A stretch of 64,000 nucleotides of DNA from Acanthochlamys bracteata. Taxonomy: Eukaryota > Streptophyta > Magnoliopsida > Pandanales > Velloziaceae. The notes beneath the pieces are model-generated. The model was not told where the DNA came from. It saw only the letters and a program-made list of their open reading frames with translations, and made no database searches. Of the stretch, positions 37,270 to 50,694 are shown in pieces; within the stretch, counting starts at the first letter, position 1, and each line of letters begins with the position of its first letter. Location of the stretch: the NCBI GenBank assembly GCA_019914995.1, contig CM034132.1, forward strand, positions 7,363,524 through 7,427,523, given 5' to 3'. The position numbers and the translations under genes were made by a program.

Positions 37270-38920
37270 GCAACAAAAATAACAAGTTAAGTTGTTATCC
37301 CAATTAGGTGGAGTCGGCTATATGGATCCCTTTTTTTCGTTCCATTCATTTAAACCAGACCTAATTAACAATTCAATTTCTTAAATCCTTCACCACCGCC
37401 CTAGGCCACATTAATTTTTGTCTACATTTTATCTCTTCAAGTGTTCAAACGGAATCACATCACACTTATACGCTACAGCATCTTTAGGTTTGCGCAAGAT
37501 ATGTCTAAACCATTTGAACCTATCCTTCCTTAACTTTTTCTCGATTGGTGCGACAACTAATTAGGGTGTATTTTTATTTCATACTTTGTTTATTTTAGTA
37601 TGCTCATACATCATGTTAACATTTTTATTTTCGTTACATTTACCTTATGAACATCTTGACATTGAATTGTCTTGTACTCATTATTGTATAGCATTACAGA
37701 CTGAATGACTATTCCATAAAACTGAACTTTTATCCTTAAAAAGATTTCTAATCACACAAGATTCCAGTAGCACTTCGCCATTTCATCCATCTTATTTTAA
37801 GTTTATGAATTACATATTCTTCAATTCTTTCTTTCTTATGAATAATTTGAATCTAAATATTTAAAACTATATCTTTGCGGTACAACACAATTCTCTATGA
37901 TAACAAAATATTATCATTCATTTTTATATTTACTAAAAAGACAATGTATGCATTGTCTTAATCCTACTTAATTTAAAACCCTTTAATTTTAAGGTACTCC
38001 TTCGACATTTCAATTTATAAGTTAATTTTTTTTATCTCATTAACTAAAACGATATCATCGGCGAATAATATACACCACGGTACATCATCCTAAATATGTT
38101 GGATGAGTTCATCCATTATTAAGACAAATAGATAAAGATTTAAAGCTAAACATTCATCCATTACTAAGACAACTACATAAGTACTTAAAACTAAATCTTA
38201 ATCTGAATCTATAGTAATAGAAAACTCTTTACTAATACCACCGTACAGTATAATATAACAATTACTTTGTCGTACATATCCGTAATGATTTTTATATATG
38301 TATTAAGTATACATTTTCTTTTTAGCACCCACCATAGCATTTTTCTAATTACTCTATCATAAACACTTTCTAAATCTATAAAAATCATCTGTAGGTATTG
38401 CTTCTTCTATTGTTCAATCAATCTACTGAGTAGATAATCGCTTTCATAGTAGATCTCTCCTAAATAAAATCAAACTAATTATTTGAAATCGTTGAGTTAC
38501 ATCTTAATCTATTTTCAATAACTCTCTCCTACAATTATATTGTATGGCTCGTGAGCTTAATTTTTCAATAATTAGTACAATTTTAAATATCTCCCTTATG
38601 TTTATAAGCAAGCACTATAGCACTTTCCTTCTATTTATCTGACATCCTTCCACTCTTTAAAATAACATTAAATAATTTCAATTGGGATTTCAAATATTGC
38701 CAATTTGACCTAAATGCCTCCAAAGTTTTAATTGGGATTTCATCTAGATTAATGACTTTTCTTATCTTCATCCTTTTTAGAGCTTTCACTATTTAATGAC
38801 TTTTAATGAGCTTTCGTATCTTCATTTTTGTTAAAGCTTCCCTAACTTCCGATGGTTGGATTATTTTAATATAATTTACATTCTTATCTCTATCAACATC
38901 CATTGACATGAAATTTTAAC
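37270..38920 (-). mobile_element. RTE-type LINE, longer 3' fragment B
   Basis: It aligns with fragment A but extends further 5'. From 5' to 3' on the minus strand there are SEVREALTKMK-like and VKALKRMKIRK-like repeats of the N-terminal RT block near 38.75-38.85 kb, then a region around 38.34-38.40 kb similar to the RT palm. The catalytic FADDIVLVNE follows at 38036-38065, with both Asp kept. The 3' end (GGATCC...GCCGACTCCACC) is near 37300-37330, followed by an RTE-like caac/gttg-rich tail. It has several stops and frame changes and no 5' end. The two copies lie head to tail about 0.3 kb apart. Confidence 0.82.
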
Positions 38921-39104
38921 ATAATCATGACTTTGACTGAACATATGCTTGATTTGTAGAAAAGCCACTCAAAGAATCACTCCACAAAATGGACAAAGAT
39001 AAAGGATCACATTAATTACTAACTGAAACTAATTATTTAAATTCAAGAAATGCCATCTACTTACCAATCAGACATGTGGCTCCTGCAATTTATTCTACCT
39101 CAGA

Positions 39105-40709
39105 TCATCTTCCAGAGCCAGTGAAAACCTCAAGCAATCCACAACAATTCCACCATGTGCTATGAGGTCTTAGTGGGCGAGCATCCTATAAACATTCACC
39201 AGCCAAAAAAAGAAACATTAGATAAACCAAGTACATATAAGAGAAAATAAAGAAGCAACCAAGCACTAGATCATCCTTTACCCCTAAAGGATTGCGCGGT
39301 TGATCCTCATGCAAAGGAGCAGCTGTCACCTCACTCTCTGCTGGCAAAGTCGGGCTGTGAACTGCTGCATCAGTGCTGATAGCTTGGACCTCAGCAGCCT
39401 GTGTCAGCTCCTCGGTCATTGGGACAGATTGCCCTGCTGCGAAATCAGTTGGGCCTACTGTGACAGGCACGAACCGCTCACGTGAATCCCTGCTACCATC
39501 ATCCCTTCCTTTATCTATGTTCTCGACCCTAACATCCCAAGCCTCCGGAAGAGGCTCATCCTCCTCAACTGGAGGTCTCTCGGTCTCCATATCCTCTGTC
39601 TTTGGAGGTGGCGCAGAAAGACTCTCATCAGCATCCTTCTCGTCATTATCTGAAGGCAGTTCCGTCCTCTCCACTGATTCAACCTTACCACTGACTTTCT
39701 CCATGTCCAATGATGTCTCAGCTGTGCTTGGGGCCTTTCCAGAGTCCTTTCTGTTCTCAGGATTCTCCATAGCAGCTATAGATTCTAATTTCGACTGATC
39801 TTCATCGTCGCTGGTGGCAAGGTGGTTGCTGCAACTGCCATAACCGTCCTTTGCCTCTTCTAATGATCCAAAGAAAGAGCAAATCTAGAATCAATTAATT
39901 AAAAACAAGAAGCACAAATTCTAACCAAAAACTAACACATAAGCGGGAACCAAAGCAATATATTTGGGGACTAGAGTAGAAAATTATTTTCTAAAAAACA
40001 ACACAAAGGAGAAAAAACACAACACTTATAAATTTTATGAATCTATCAAATGAACTGTGGGAAAATGATGCTAAATACAGGAAACCACCGATTGGCGTTT
40101 TTTTGCTGCTGGCTCAAAAGATCCCAACAATGAAACAGTTTCTCAGGGTGATCGAAAGAATAAGAGACTTAGAGAAACCACTGCAGTATTGAGTACAAAA
40201 GCAACGAATGAATCAACATTCGATCATCAAAAAGCAACAAAAGGAAACAAATCAGACATCAATCAACGAACCGATATAAGAAAGAAAAAGTAGCCCATAG
40301 CAATTACAATCCATCAAAAGATGGAACAAGAATGCTAAATCACATTATCAGCACTTCAAAAATAAATAAATAAATGAAATCAGAAATAAATACACAACAC
40401 AGATTGAAAGAAAACACCATAATATTAAAATAATCACCAAGGGCAATTAAGCAAGACAGAGAGAGGGAGTGGGGGCTGATTCCAGAATCAATCAATCGTC
40501 ATAATCAAAGGACCAATTAAGAAACAACAAAGTGGAGTGGTAGAAGTAGTGCTGACAGTAGTACTGATAGTACCATGATGGGGTTGTGGGTTGGTTGGCG
40601 AATCCGGTGATTCTCTTTGCTGTTCTTCTTCTTGTTGCACTTGCTGTTGTTGATGGTGACTATTGTTCTTCCGCTTGGCGGCTTTTCTTTTCTTCGCTCC
40701 CGACGGCAT
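39105..40709 (-). CDS. MPSGAKKRK-family uncharacterised plant protein
   Basis: Three minus-strand exons fit together: 40574-40709, 39282-39859 and 39105-39185. Introns are about 714 and 96 bp with GT-AG ends, and the phases agree (1, then 0), giving 264 residues. The product starts MPSGAKKRKAAKRKNN, a basic tract like a nuclear localisation signal. A Gln/Glu-rich stretch (about 20-32) and a long acidic, Ser/Pro-rich disordered middle follow. It ends WWNCCGLLEVFTGSGR. From memory, this head and tail define a plant-specific family of unknown function, often longer than this copy, so a further exon in intron 1 is possible. The middle exon alone reads on into intron 2 and gives a false hydrophobic tail. 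The gene looks intact. There are no coiled-coil or catalytic motifs. Confidence 0.82.
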
Positions 40710-41425
40710 GGTGGTGGAACGGTTTGTCGATTTGAATCGATTGAAAAATTCTCCACCCTAATTTGTTCAGCAAGGAACAAGAGAAAACGTTTGAGTTGCA
40801 GTTATTGCAGGGAAAGGAAAGAGGTTAGAGAGCAGGTGCCTCGCTTGTGTATTGATTACCAGAAAAAATGAAAGCTGTTCTTTGTTAATAATTAATAACA
40901 ACTTAGAAACTTATATTAAGAGTTGTGTTAAATATAGTGAGTGAGAGCAAAACGGAAATGAATGAGATTGAGATAGGGCTAACCTCTGAGTGGTACAGCG
41001 GCACTGTCTCTAACCCAGAAGATTCGGCATCGTTAACCAAAAATTTTATTGATATTTGGAATAGCAGTCCTTTAATAACAAGATTGGGAAATTAAAAAAA
41101 CCTTGTTTAGCATGACGTTCTAAAATCTGATGAGTTAGGCCACGGTGGAGGAAGAACTTGCAGGATAATTTTTGCCGAGAACTCATAATTAGACTATGTA
41201 CTGTTTAAAGAAAAAAATTTTAGTTTAATGTCGATAATATGCTCAAAATTTTAAGATGTTTTATTTAACTTTGAATACTCTATTACTTCAAAATATCAAA
41301 CAGGTGTACTGCCTAATATAAACAAATTCATATCCTTGAGTAAAAATTAGGGTACTTCTAAGTTGAATCTAACTGAATAATGAAATCTGAAAGGTGTATA
41401 TGGGTGGCGCTGAGGTACAAGCGTA
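40710..41425. other. 5' flank of the MPSGAKKRK-family gene
   Basis: This is the presumed leader and promoter of the minus-strand gene, followed by AT-rich DNA up to the hAT MITE. No clear TATA box could be chosen and no ORF is supported. Confidence 0.35.
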
Positions 41426-41433
41426 TAACAAAC

Positions 41434-42295
41434 TAGGAGTGGCAATATGGGATAGTGAGTCGGTTTCGGGTCGACTCACTTAATAACCGGGTCAAATTTG
41501 TTCAACCCTAACCCAATCTATAAATTTATACGGGTCAAAATTGTCAACTCTAACCCAACCTACTAATAATCGGGTCAAATTCGGATCGACCTATTTAATA
41601 ATTAAAATTATTAATTATTTAATTATATATTTTTAAACTTCAGTGAAATTATAAGATCAGTTCTTATGAAAGTGTATGAAATTTTTACTGACGAGATATA
41701 ATTATGTTCTACAAAATATGCATCTCTTAACGTCTTCATCGGTCCTTAAAATATTAAAAAAAAATTATTATTTTTATTTTTGAAAAATATATGATAACAG
41801 CTAAAATTTATGATTATAAATACATATTAATAATTTCGATAAAAATTTTGATAAACATATCTATCTAACAAAATTTTCATAAAAATCTTTTTACGAAATC
41901 TAAATTCGTCATTAAAAATACCTATATAGTAATACTTTCGATAATATTATAATTTTCATCTTATATTATTTTACTAAGGTATAAAAATAAAGAATTAATT
42001 ATAAATATAATATAATTTAATAGTTAGTAAATAACTATTATCAATTATTTTTATTGCCAATATTTTATTATACGGTAAGAAAAAATTAAAAATTGTTCTT
42101 TCAAAAAATAACATTTCGGATTGATGGGTCAATTTCGGGTTAACTCGGGTCGACCCATTTAATAACCGGGTCAAATTCGTTCAATCCTAACCCAATCCAT
42201 ATATTTATACGGGTCAAATTTGCTAACCCTAACCCTGATTAAATATGTCAGTTTTGGGTTGAATTTTCAGATCGGGTCATATATTGCCACCCCTA
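41434..42295 (+). mobile_element. hAT MITE copy A, 862 bp
   Basis: Terminal inverted repeats are TAGgaGTGGCAATAT on the left and ATATtGCCACCCCTA on the right. It is flanked by a perfect 8-bp duplication, taacaaac, at 41426-41433 and 42296-42303. An 8-bp target and this TIR type indicate the hAT superfamily. Both subterminal regions hold repeated cgggtcgaccca/aataaccgggtcaa words, a usual arrangement for transposase binding sites. The interior is AT-rich with no transposase frame, so it is non-autonomous. Confidence 0.92.
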
Positions 42296-42303
42296 TAACA
42301 AAC

Positions 42304-45300
42304 TTCTAAAATGACTACAGAATCCGTTGAAATGGTGACAGATTGCCATTGCATAACTAAGCAGCTCTTTTCCAAAAATATATGATATGGCCTCTTCTCG
42401 GCAACTGCCATAATAATATCGCAAGTTGGTGAGTTTCTTATTTGTAAAGTAGGACTAGCATTTTGAATTTTCACCGGAAGCAACACTTGCTTTTTGAACT
42501 CTAGATTGGGCGGGCGAATGATTTAAGTTCTTGTTGGCTTCTTTAGAAAACGACGAAAAGGCGCTGCGGAGGGTTTGGTTCGCTCTGATGATGCTGAGCT
42601 GGCACGAGCAGAAGGTTCACGTTTGAATGAAATGAATATTAGCTTTGCAATTAATTAACTAATTAATGTATAAAGATCTCATTGAAATGCATGCATTTGA
42701 ATTTTAGTGTCATGAAATATTGAGTCAGTAATTATTGATCAACAGTATAGTTTAAAAAACATCTTTTGATTGTAGATGATAGCATTTCTATTTTTTAATT
42801 TGCGAACTATTGCCAAGCTTTTTTAATGAAAAATGATAATTTTAGTGGTGAATAAATAAGTTGGAAATCTCATTTCTGAGGATATTTGGCGGCGCCTATT
42901 ATATTGTTTTTTATTTAAATAATTTTTCATATTTTAGATAATTTATTATATTATTTTATAAATTTTTAAAATTTAAATTATAGATTAATTATATATCGTA
43001 CAACTTCTATACATATAATATTTATTATTTTCTAAATAAACAAATTAAATGTAATTTAAGAAAAGAAACTTTAAAATTTTTATTTTGAAAATATTTATTA
43101 TGATAGACACTCCTAAACGTCTTTAAAAGAAATTTTTTTAAAAAATCCTCTTAAAGACAACAAAGTTACAAACTCAGCAATCCCTTCCATTTAAATTACT
43201 AGAAAGTGAGCAGCGACAATAACTCATTAAAAGTTGTATTCGGTTAGACTAAATTTTATTTTGGAAATTGTTTATATTTATTTAAATGATTGAATTAATT
43301 TGTTTAAATTTGTCATTCTCATTTATAAAATACGGTCCAAGGTAGGTGCATTTGCTTCAATTACTATCAAAATCAAAATCACCGTAATAATCACATTATT
43401 CAAAATTTTGATTACTATCAATTTGATTACTAGAATACTAATAATCAATTTGATTATTAGTAAAATACCTCTTATTATACAAACAATAAAAAAACTAATA
43501 TATCAAATTCACATTAAATAAAACGTCTAACTAAATGTAATATATCAATAACAATTATTTTTATATATTAATTCAAATTAAAACAATGTTAACAAAAAAA
43601 TGAAATACCATACAATAAAATTCTACTACAAAGTATAAAATATTTTATTGATTGTGGCGCAACATTAATAAAAAGAGGAAAGAAAATAAAATTAAAAATT
43701 AAGAAAATGAAATGAAAAGAAGAAAGATGATATGATTCCTACAAAGAATAAATAATATGATTACTACAAATACCATTAGTACAGAGTGTTTGGTATTAAT
43801 AATATGATTCCTATAAATAAGGAACTATGATTATCATGTCTCTCTTGGTAATATGATCCTTATTTTTTGGCTCATTCTTGCGAAATATCACATTACTTCC
43901 ATTTTGAAGAATAAATGTAACAATCATATTCGCTCATTTTAAATTTTGTCAGAATAATACTATCTAAATGCACCTCTAACAGAGTATTTGGATTGAGACG
44001 AATATGGAGGTGAAAGCAAATGAATTTTCCTTCATCACCTAGCTTGATAACTATTCATTAAGACAAATGAGGGATAGGCATTATTCCTAATTCATCTCAA
44101 TAAAAAATTAAATGCGTTTACTCTAAATTGGAAAACAGGATAAAAAAATTCGATTCATTTTTTTTCAACAGTTGCCCCAACTTCTTCGTTTTTTATTTTC
44201 CTCTTTTGCTCTCTAATCTCTTCCGCATGGCTTCTTCCTCCGGTGCTTGCTTTCTCGTGCCGCACATCTTCATAATTTGGCTTTTCTTTTTCTTCTACCT
44301 TTTCTTCTATCATCAATTTGGAAAATCAAGCATTCAATCTTGTTTAAACGGCAATGATTTATGTATCAAATCCAACCATTATTGGTAAGTGTGTCTCGTG
44401 ACCATAGCGGACTACTGCTGTCGAACCTTATGATATCAACAATCTTCCCCAATTCTTCTAGACATTGTTCCTTTACGAAATTTTCTGAAAGTTGAATATT
44501 AATAACTTCAGAGTGTTAGCTACTTATAGAAATCAGATTATCAAAAACTTGCTTATGTAGTGAGATTTTGCATTTTTGAGTTAAAAGAACCTTATTCAAT
44601 ATTGCAATGATTACTCCACACTAATACCACTATCTAGCTACAATCAATATCATACATCACAATTGTAATGCTAGAGGTTGAACAAATAAGGAGGGGTCCA
44701 AGCTGGAGACACTATGGAAGGCATATTGAGGTGATAACGACTAATTTGACATGCTTTGGGCCGATAGGTAATAACCATTAGCAAAGCAAGAAATTCAAAT
44801 TAAAAGAAGAGATCTCAAGGACAAGAACATTAAGTATGACACATTAAAACTTAAATGTATCATAGCTCTTTAACATTAACACTAACTGCTCATCACCAAA
44901 TAGGAAGAACACAAATCAGGACTCGAAATTTCGGTTTATCTACAACATAATGAGAAAATCAGTCAAAATTTAGAGTGAGAAAACAAACGAGACCAAGAAA
45001 AGGAAGGAAATTCAGAGTAGCAAAAGAGGACAGTAGAGAAACTAATAGAAACCACTTCAGATAAGAGTGTGTGTGCTGAACGAGGGCAACGAAAACTCTT
45101 ATCTCCTATCACCACATACTCGTAATGTTGGGAGAATCAAGTTAGCACCCGTTATAGAGAATTCAAATAAGAACAAATTTTGTGACAAATAGAGACAAAA
45201 AAAAGTTCGTGAACGAAATTGAAGTAACGAACAAGAAAACAAAAGCAAAGGGTACTCTGACTCATTGACAAATATATAAGCGTTATCCAGCAAATAAAGT

Positions 45301-47370
45301 AGTCTGCTGACTCGTCTGTTGATTAACGGAATTAGTTGACATATTCATCCTTTGATCATTTGTTAATCTTATAGAGTTATAATACTATAGAGAGCAATCC
45401 TGAGCTAAACCTAGTAGAATTGAGACCTCTACAAAGTTCAAAATGATTGTAAAAGCTTGTATTGAGTGCGAGTGCACTCTAGGATGAGAAGTGCTTGGGT
45501 AGAAGCTTTCTCGATGTTATCTTTTGTAATTGTTATGTGGTACGGCAAGGAGAGACATTGGAGTCTAGGAGGTAGCGGTTGAGTTCACATTGGTGAAGGA
45601 ACTCAGTTGGAAATGAGACATTTTTGGTAGAACGTAGAGTTTTGGGAGGCGATGGCTTTCAAATAGAACATCAAGTTTCAGATTTGTAGCTTTTACGAAA
45701 TGATTGTAAAATTTACTCACGTTGGAGTGCTCGTAGATGTAGGCTGGGTTGGTAGTCGAACCACGTAAAATTTTTGTTGTGCTTGTACTCTTGACTTACT
45801 CTAATTTTGATAATTAGAAAGCAAGTTTCTAATTTACTAGCTTACTAGTAGATTAGATCAATATCTAACAAATTAGTAAGTATAGAATATCAATAAAAAA
45901 ATAGACAGCTGATTCAGTTACTGGCTTTGCTTTGTATCGGCACAAGATTTGTAAGAAAATAAGCCAGTTGCTCTAACTACTGACTTCTCTCTTTTCCTAA
46001 TATACAGAAAGATTGCACAATAATCAATTAGTTGATTGAAAACTAACTTAACTCTATTTGTAGGGAATGAACATACTTAGTAAATCATCAGTTCAACCAC
46101 TTAACTGATTTACCTACTATTTCTCACTGTTTAGTGTAAAGTTTTTAAGTTTGATTTAAATTTACAGCTCAATTCATCCCACCTCTCTTAAGTTGTCTTG
46201 ATAGGTGGTTTAAGAAAACTTACTTCTTGAAGCTATTGTTAATAGTGCATCGGTGTTCGAGATGTTCGATTACGTTGGAGACAAGTCCTTTCGCTCCGAA
46301 TGAAAGTTAACTAGGTGAATTTCGCTTGATTGCTAATGTATTTCGCTTGAGAGGCTGACGTGAGTAAACGCTAGTGAGAATTTTTCGCAACTCAATTAGA
46401 GATTTTGCCCATAAAATGAGGTGAGTTGGGTTTGTGAGGGATTGTTTTGAATAATATATTTGTTTGAGAATACAAAATTGAATAAAAGTACTTATTCAAA
46501 TATAGTAGATATATTCTAAAAACTATTAGAAATATTTTAATCATAAATACTGCTATATAGATTGAACTTATTTAAAAATAAAAATATAAATATAAATGAT
46601 AAAAAAGTTATTAATAAATAAGTCTTTTTTTTAATCTTAATATGCTAAGGCCTAAATCGGATGGACCTAAATTGTAAAGCCCTACATGTGGCCTAATATT
46701 ACGGCATCTCATTGAATATGCTACAATAAACTATAATTTAGTTTCTTGGTCTGCTACGCTATGCGCACTGATGAATTCTTTGAAACTCAAAGCAACTCTT
46801 CGCTAGGCAAGTGCTTCCTTCTGACTACCCTTTCAATTAATAATTCTTCTGCATGTATGGAATCCACTTCAAACAATTATTGTTGTTTTTCACTACGTGG
46901 CAAAAAGTTTTTTTTTTTTTTTGAGAGTTGCACCCTAAAATTGCCTTTCTTGTTGCATGAGAAGTATCGAAAGTGTGAGAGTGTTGTTCATCGAACTGTT
47001 GAAAAACATGACTTCTAAAAATTTGTAGAAAAGAGAGAATGAAGTTTAGTATTTTGTTAAAATTGTAAAACCAATATATCTCCATCTATTTTGGTCAAAT
47101 GCTCACGTTTATGCGCTCTACACCCAAAATATTCATATTAGCCTCTTTAGTTGAGAATTGTTTTAGTAAAATTTATATCTATTACAATTCTAAGCTCTTT
47201 TTTGTAATTAAATTATGTATGTCACCATCTTAGTTTTATAATCCTATTTGTAAATTAGATGGTTCTTGTTTTACATAGTAGTACTAATTATTAAACCTAT
47301 AAGTATCCGACCAACTCCCTTCACTCTTGTTTTTATTACCGGCCAGTCATCTCCCACTTCCATAGAACAT
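42304..47370. other. Long AT-rich intergenic stretch
   Basis: No gene is supported. A short patch at 42548-42622 (plus) follows an acceptor-like tract and reads ENDEKALRRVWFALMML before a stop. It may be a gene scrap. MITE-like AT-rich sequence lies at 42.85-43.1 and 43.2-44.1 kb. The ORF at 44128-44388 is low-complexity and hydrophobic. From 44.4 to 47.3 kb I see only unclassified sequence, including a GC-richer stretch at 45.4-45.75 kb. Confidence 0.4.
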
Positions 47371-47875
47371 CTATTTGACAGTGTGAAATTAAAAGAACTA
47401 ACACACACCCTCACCCAAATTGTGTGACAGATTTTTGGCACAACTGCATAGGTAATAAGATAACTTTCAGATTACGATATAAATATGCTTGTATTTAACA
47501 CGCTATAATTGGGTTAAACTGGCTCTGACACTACATTAGAAGTTTGAGTTTCTAACTAAAAACTAATTAATAATGGTGAATTATCTAAAACTTATAAAGG
47601 ATTAGAGGAACATATATCTAACAATGTGGAATTAAATCTATTAACACTACACTCACGTGAAATGTGGATCTGAATTATGACATAGATGCTAAGCCAACAG
47701 CTAGATTATAGTATAAATTGCTTGTGTCTAATGAGTCATGAATGACTTTAAATGGGCTGTAGTACTATATTAGAAATCTGAATTAATAACCCAAATTTAA
47801 TAGAAAAATAATAGATGTGTCCAGCACTTAAAGGAACCAATAATCTAATAATGTGGGACTAAATACAATAATAAT
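47371..47875. repeat. Diverged tandem repeat, period about 230 bp
   Basis: A word like tctaacaatgtggaattaaat recurs near 47371, 47617 and 47840, each time followed by related sequence (ctcacc/ctcacgtgaaa, then a gctagattatagtataaa-type block). Two full units and the edge of a third are visible. The words resemble those in plant short LTR or TRIM elements, but no termini were found. Confidence 0.6.
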
Positions 47876-48412
47876 CATAAATAGAGCCCTACAGAAAAGT
47901 CTTACGTGTTATGAGTCTCACAAACAAATCTCTAGAATAGTTGCTTTCTAGATAAAAAAAAAAGCTGATAAATCTCATATCATTAAGAAAATCAGAAGAT
48001 TTTCTTTACGTCGCTAGTCACAAAGCAGATTTTTGTCACATTTTATTATTAGCTGCTTATATAGTTTGCCGCTCATGGATGAAGAAGTGTAGGGTCAAAC
48101 TAACTAATTTATAAGAATAATCACTCTATAAAACAGCAAACTTTTAAAACAAAGATTATAAACTAATAGCTATATTAATAAAAAAATTTCACTAGAATAG
48201 TTAATAAGCTGTTTATACTAGAAAATGGCCGATATGAATATTTTTAAAGTTGAAAGGACACGACGCAGGAGTGAGCTTTTGGTCAAAATTGGAGAAAGAT
48301 AAAAGTGGTAAAAGTGGTAAGGATGTGTAGGTAGGATTGAAATTAATATTTATTATCACCAAGGAGTTGCATTCTTGGTAGTTTAATTCACCTTTTAATT
48401 CATTGCAACTCT

Positions 48413-49270
48413 TAGGGGTGACAATATATGACCCGATCCGAAAACGCGATCCGAAATCGACCCATTTAATCAGGGTTAGGGTTAGAAAATTTGACCCGTA
48501 TAAATATATTGGTTGGTTAGGGTTGAACGAATTGAAATCGGTTATTAAATGGATCGACTCGGGTTAACCCGAAATTGATTTATTAACCCAATTTATCATA
48601 TCCTAAAAGAATAATATTTGATTTTTCTTTTCGTATATTAAAATATTATCAATAAAAATAATCAATAATAATAATTTATAAATTATTAAATTATATAGTA
48701 ATTATAATTAATTATTATTTTTATATCTTAGTAAAATAGTGTAAGATGAGAATTATAATATCATCGAAAGTATTACTATGTAGGTATTTCTGTAATGATG
48801 AATTTAAATTTCGTATAAAAGTTTTTAACAAAATTTTATTAGATAGCTATGTTTATCAAAATTTTTATCAAAATTATTAGTATATATTTATAATCATAAA
48901 ATTTCAGCTACCAACACATTTTCAAAAAATAAAAATAAATTTTTTTGAATATTTTAAGGACCGATAAAAATATTAAAGAATATATATTTTGACAGGCATT
49001 CACTATATTTCGTCATTAAGAATATCGTGCACTTCTATTACAACTGATCTTATAATTTCGCTAAATTTTATAAATATAGAATTAAAAATTAATAATTTTA
49101 ATTATTAAATGGGTCGATCCGAATTTGACCCGGTTATTAATAAATTAGGTTAGGGTTAGACAATTTTGATCCGTATAAATTCATAGGTTGGATTAGAATT
49201 GAACGAATTTGATCCGGTTATTAAATGGGTCGACTCGAAACTGACCTATGAACCAAAATTGTCATCCCTA
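48413..49270 (-). mobile_element. hAT MITE copy B, 858 bp, inverted
   Basis: It is flanked by a perfect 8-bp duplication, gcaactct, at 48405-48412 and 49271-49278. The left end is TAGGGGTGACAATAT. Its reverse complement aligns with copy A along the whole length (same order of subterminal gggtcgaccca words and the same AT-rich core), at roughly 85% by eye. It has no transposase frame. It lies about 6.1 kb from copy A in opposite orientation. Confidence 0.92.
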
Positions 49271-50694
49271 GCAACTCTAAACAAGTAAGATCTCCGAAGT
49301 ATGATAGAAGAATTTAATTATAGTAAACAAACTAAAATCAATGACCAAAAACTCTTTCTGATAATAAGATACTATTTTGACATATTCTATTTATGTAACA
49401 CATACTAATAGCAAATAATAAGTTGTAATTTATATTTAGTATTAATAGTTATTGCATAGTTTTATAAAAAGCTAAGTATCAAATAGGTCGTTTAACTTTT
49501 GTAATAAAGTATCATTTTGGACTCGAAAATAAAATAAGTACAGTTTTGAAATTTTAACTTTTAAAAAATATGAATGTAATTTTTCTATAATATTGAATTA
49601 CTTGTAGTCTCTAATATGCGTTAAATTTTGTTCATCGTCTAGCTCATGGTCAACTCTAAACAATTCACTTGTGGTAAGGAGAAGTTCAATGAAATTTGCT
49701 AAAGTCTTTTAACCTGCTATGATTTCGGAAAATCTAATTATCTCGCTAGAAGAAGCATAGATCTTGTTAACCCTTAACTGGATAAAGTTTTGCGGATCTA
49801 GCTTTAATAAAAGCAAAACGCAAGAAAAAAAAATGGTCACGTGAGAAATATTTATTCTATAAAGAGAAAGCACAAAGTGAAGTGAGTTGGTTTAAATTAG
49901 ATTTTGTAGTAGCAGATTGCTGCAATGTATAGTGTATTTTAATGTAAACAATTAGAAGACAATCTACAGTTTTGTTTGACTTGTTTCGTATTTGAAAATC
50001 ATTACGAAAACCATATCAGAGACGACGTTTGTTTTAAGTTCATGAATGGACTACTTTAGTAATTTCTGAAGAATTAAAGAATTAAAATGGTGCCTGAGGG
50101 ATCAAATTGTTACTCTAAGAAAAATTAAGAGACCACTTTGATACTTAATGTTTTATAACTAGTATTTTCCTTGGTCGAGATTATGAGTTCGAATTTCGAC
50201 AAGTGCAACTTAAACAACTTTTGAGCGTTTGTTTTTTTTTAAATTTATGCTTTCTTCCCTTGATACAAGTTGAAAAAAATATTATAAATTTTCTAAATAA
50301 TATAATTACTATGTATTAATAATAATATAGTTACAGTCAGTTATAGATTAGCTATTTAAGTAACTTATTTCGATATTTGGTAGTGCATACCAAATACAAT
50401 TTTTCAATTTTTTTTATTTTATATTTTTAATATATATTTTATAAATATTTAAAATATTTATTTAAAAATTTAAATAATATAAAAAATTTTACGTAATAAA
50501 ATTTTTTTATTATATATTTTTATTATTTTTTTTAAAATAAAAAAATATAAAATTTATTTTTATAAATAATTTCAAACGCACCCCATCAGTTTAGTCAAAT
50601 CAACTCACTTATCATTTCTAGAGTTCATTTTATAGGATCTTCCACTACAATATTTGTTTATGAAGTCTAAATCAAATCAAATCAATATGTGAGA

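Noticed and set aside
39300-39798. Plus-strand frames of 61 and 141 residues
   Set aside because: They are antisense to the well-supported middle exon of the MPSGAKKRK-family gene.
44128-44388. 86-residue hydrophobic frame
   Set aside because: Phe/Leu/Tyr-rich composition follows from T-rich DNA. There is no promoter or homology cue.
48466-48490. GGGTTAGGGTTAG-like telomere motif
   Set aside because: It is part of the hAT MITE subterminal sequence and occurs once, not as an array.
50150-50220. gagttcgaattt word resembling a tRNA or SINE B box
   Set aside because: No matching A box, no cloverleaf and no SINE tail.
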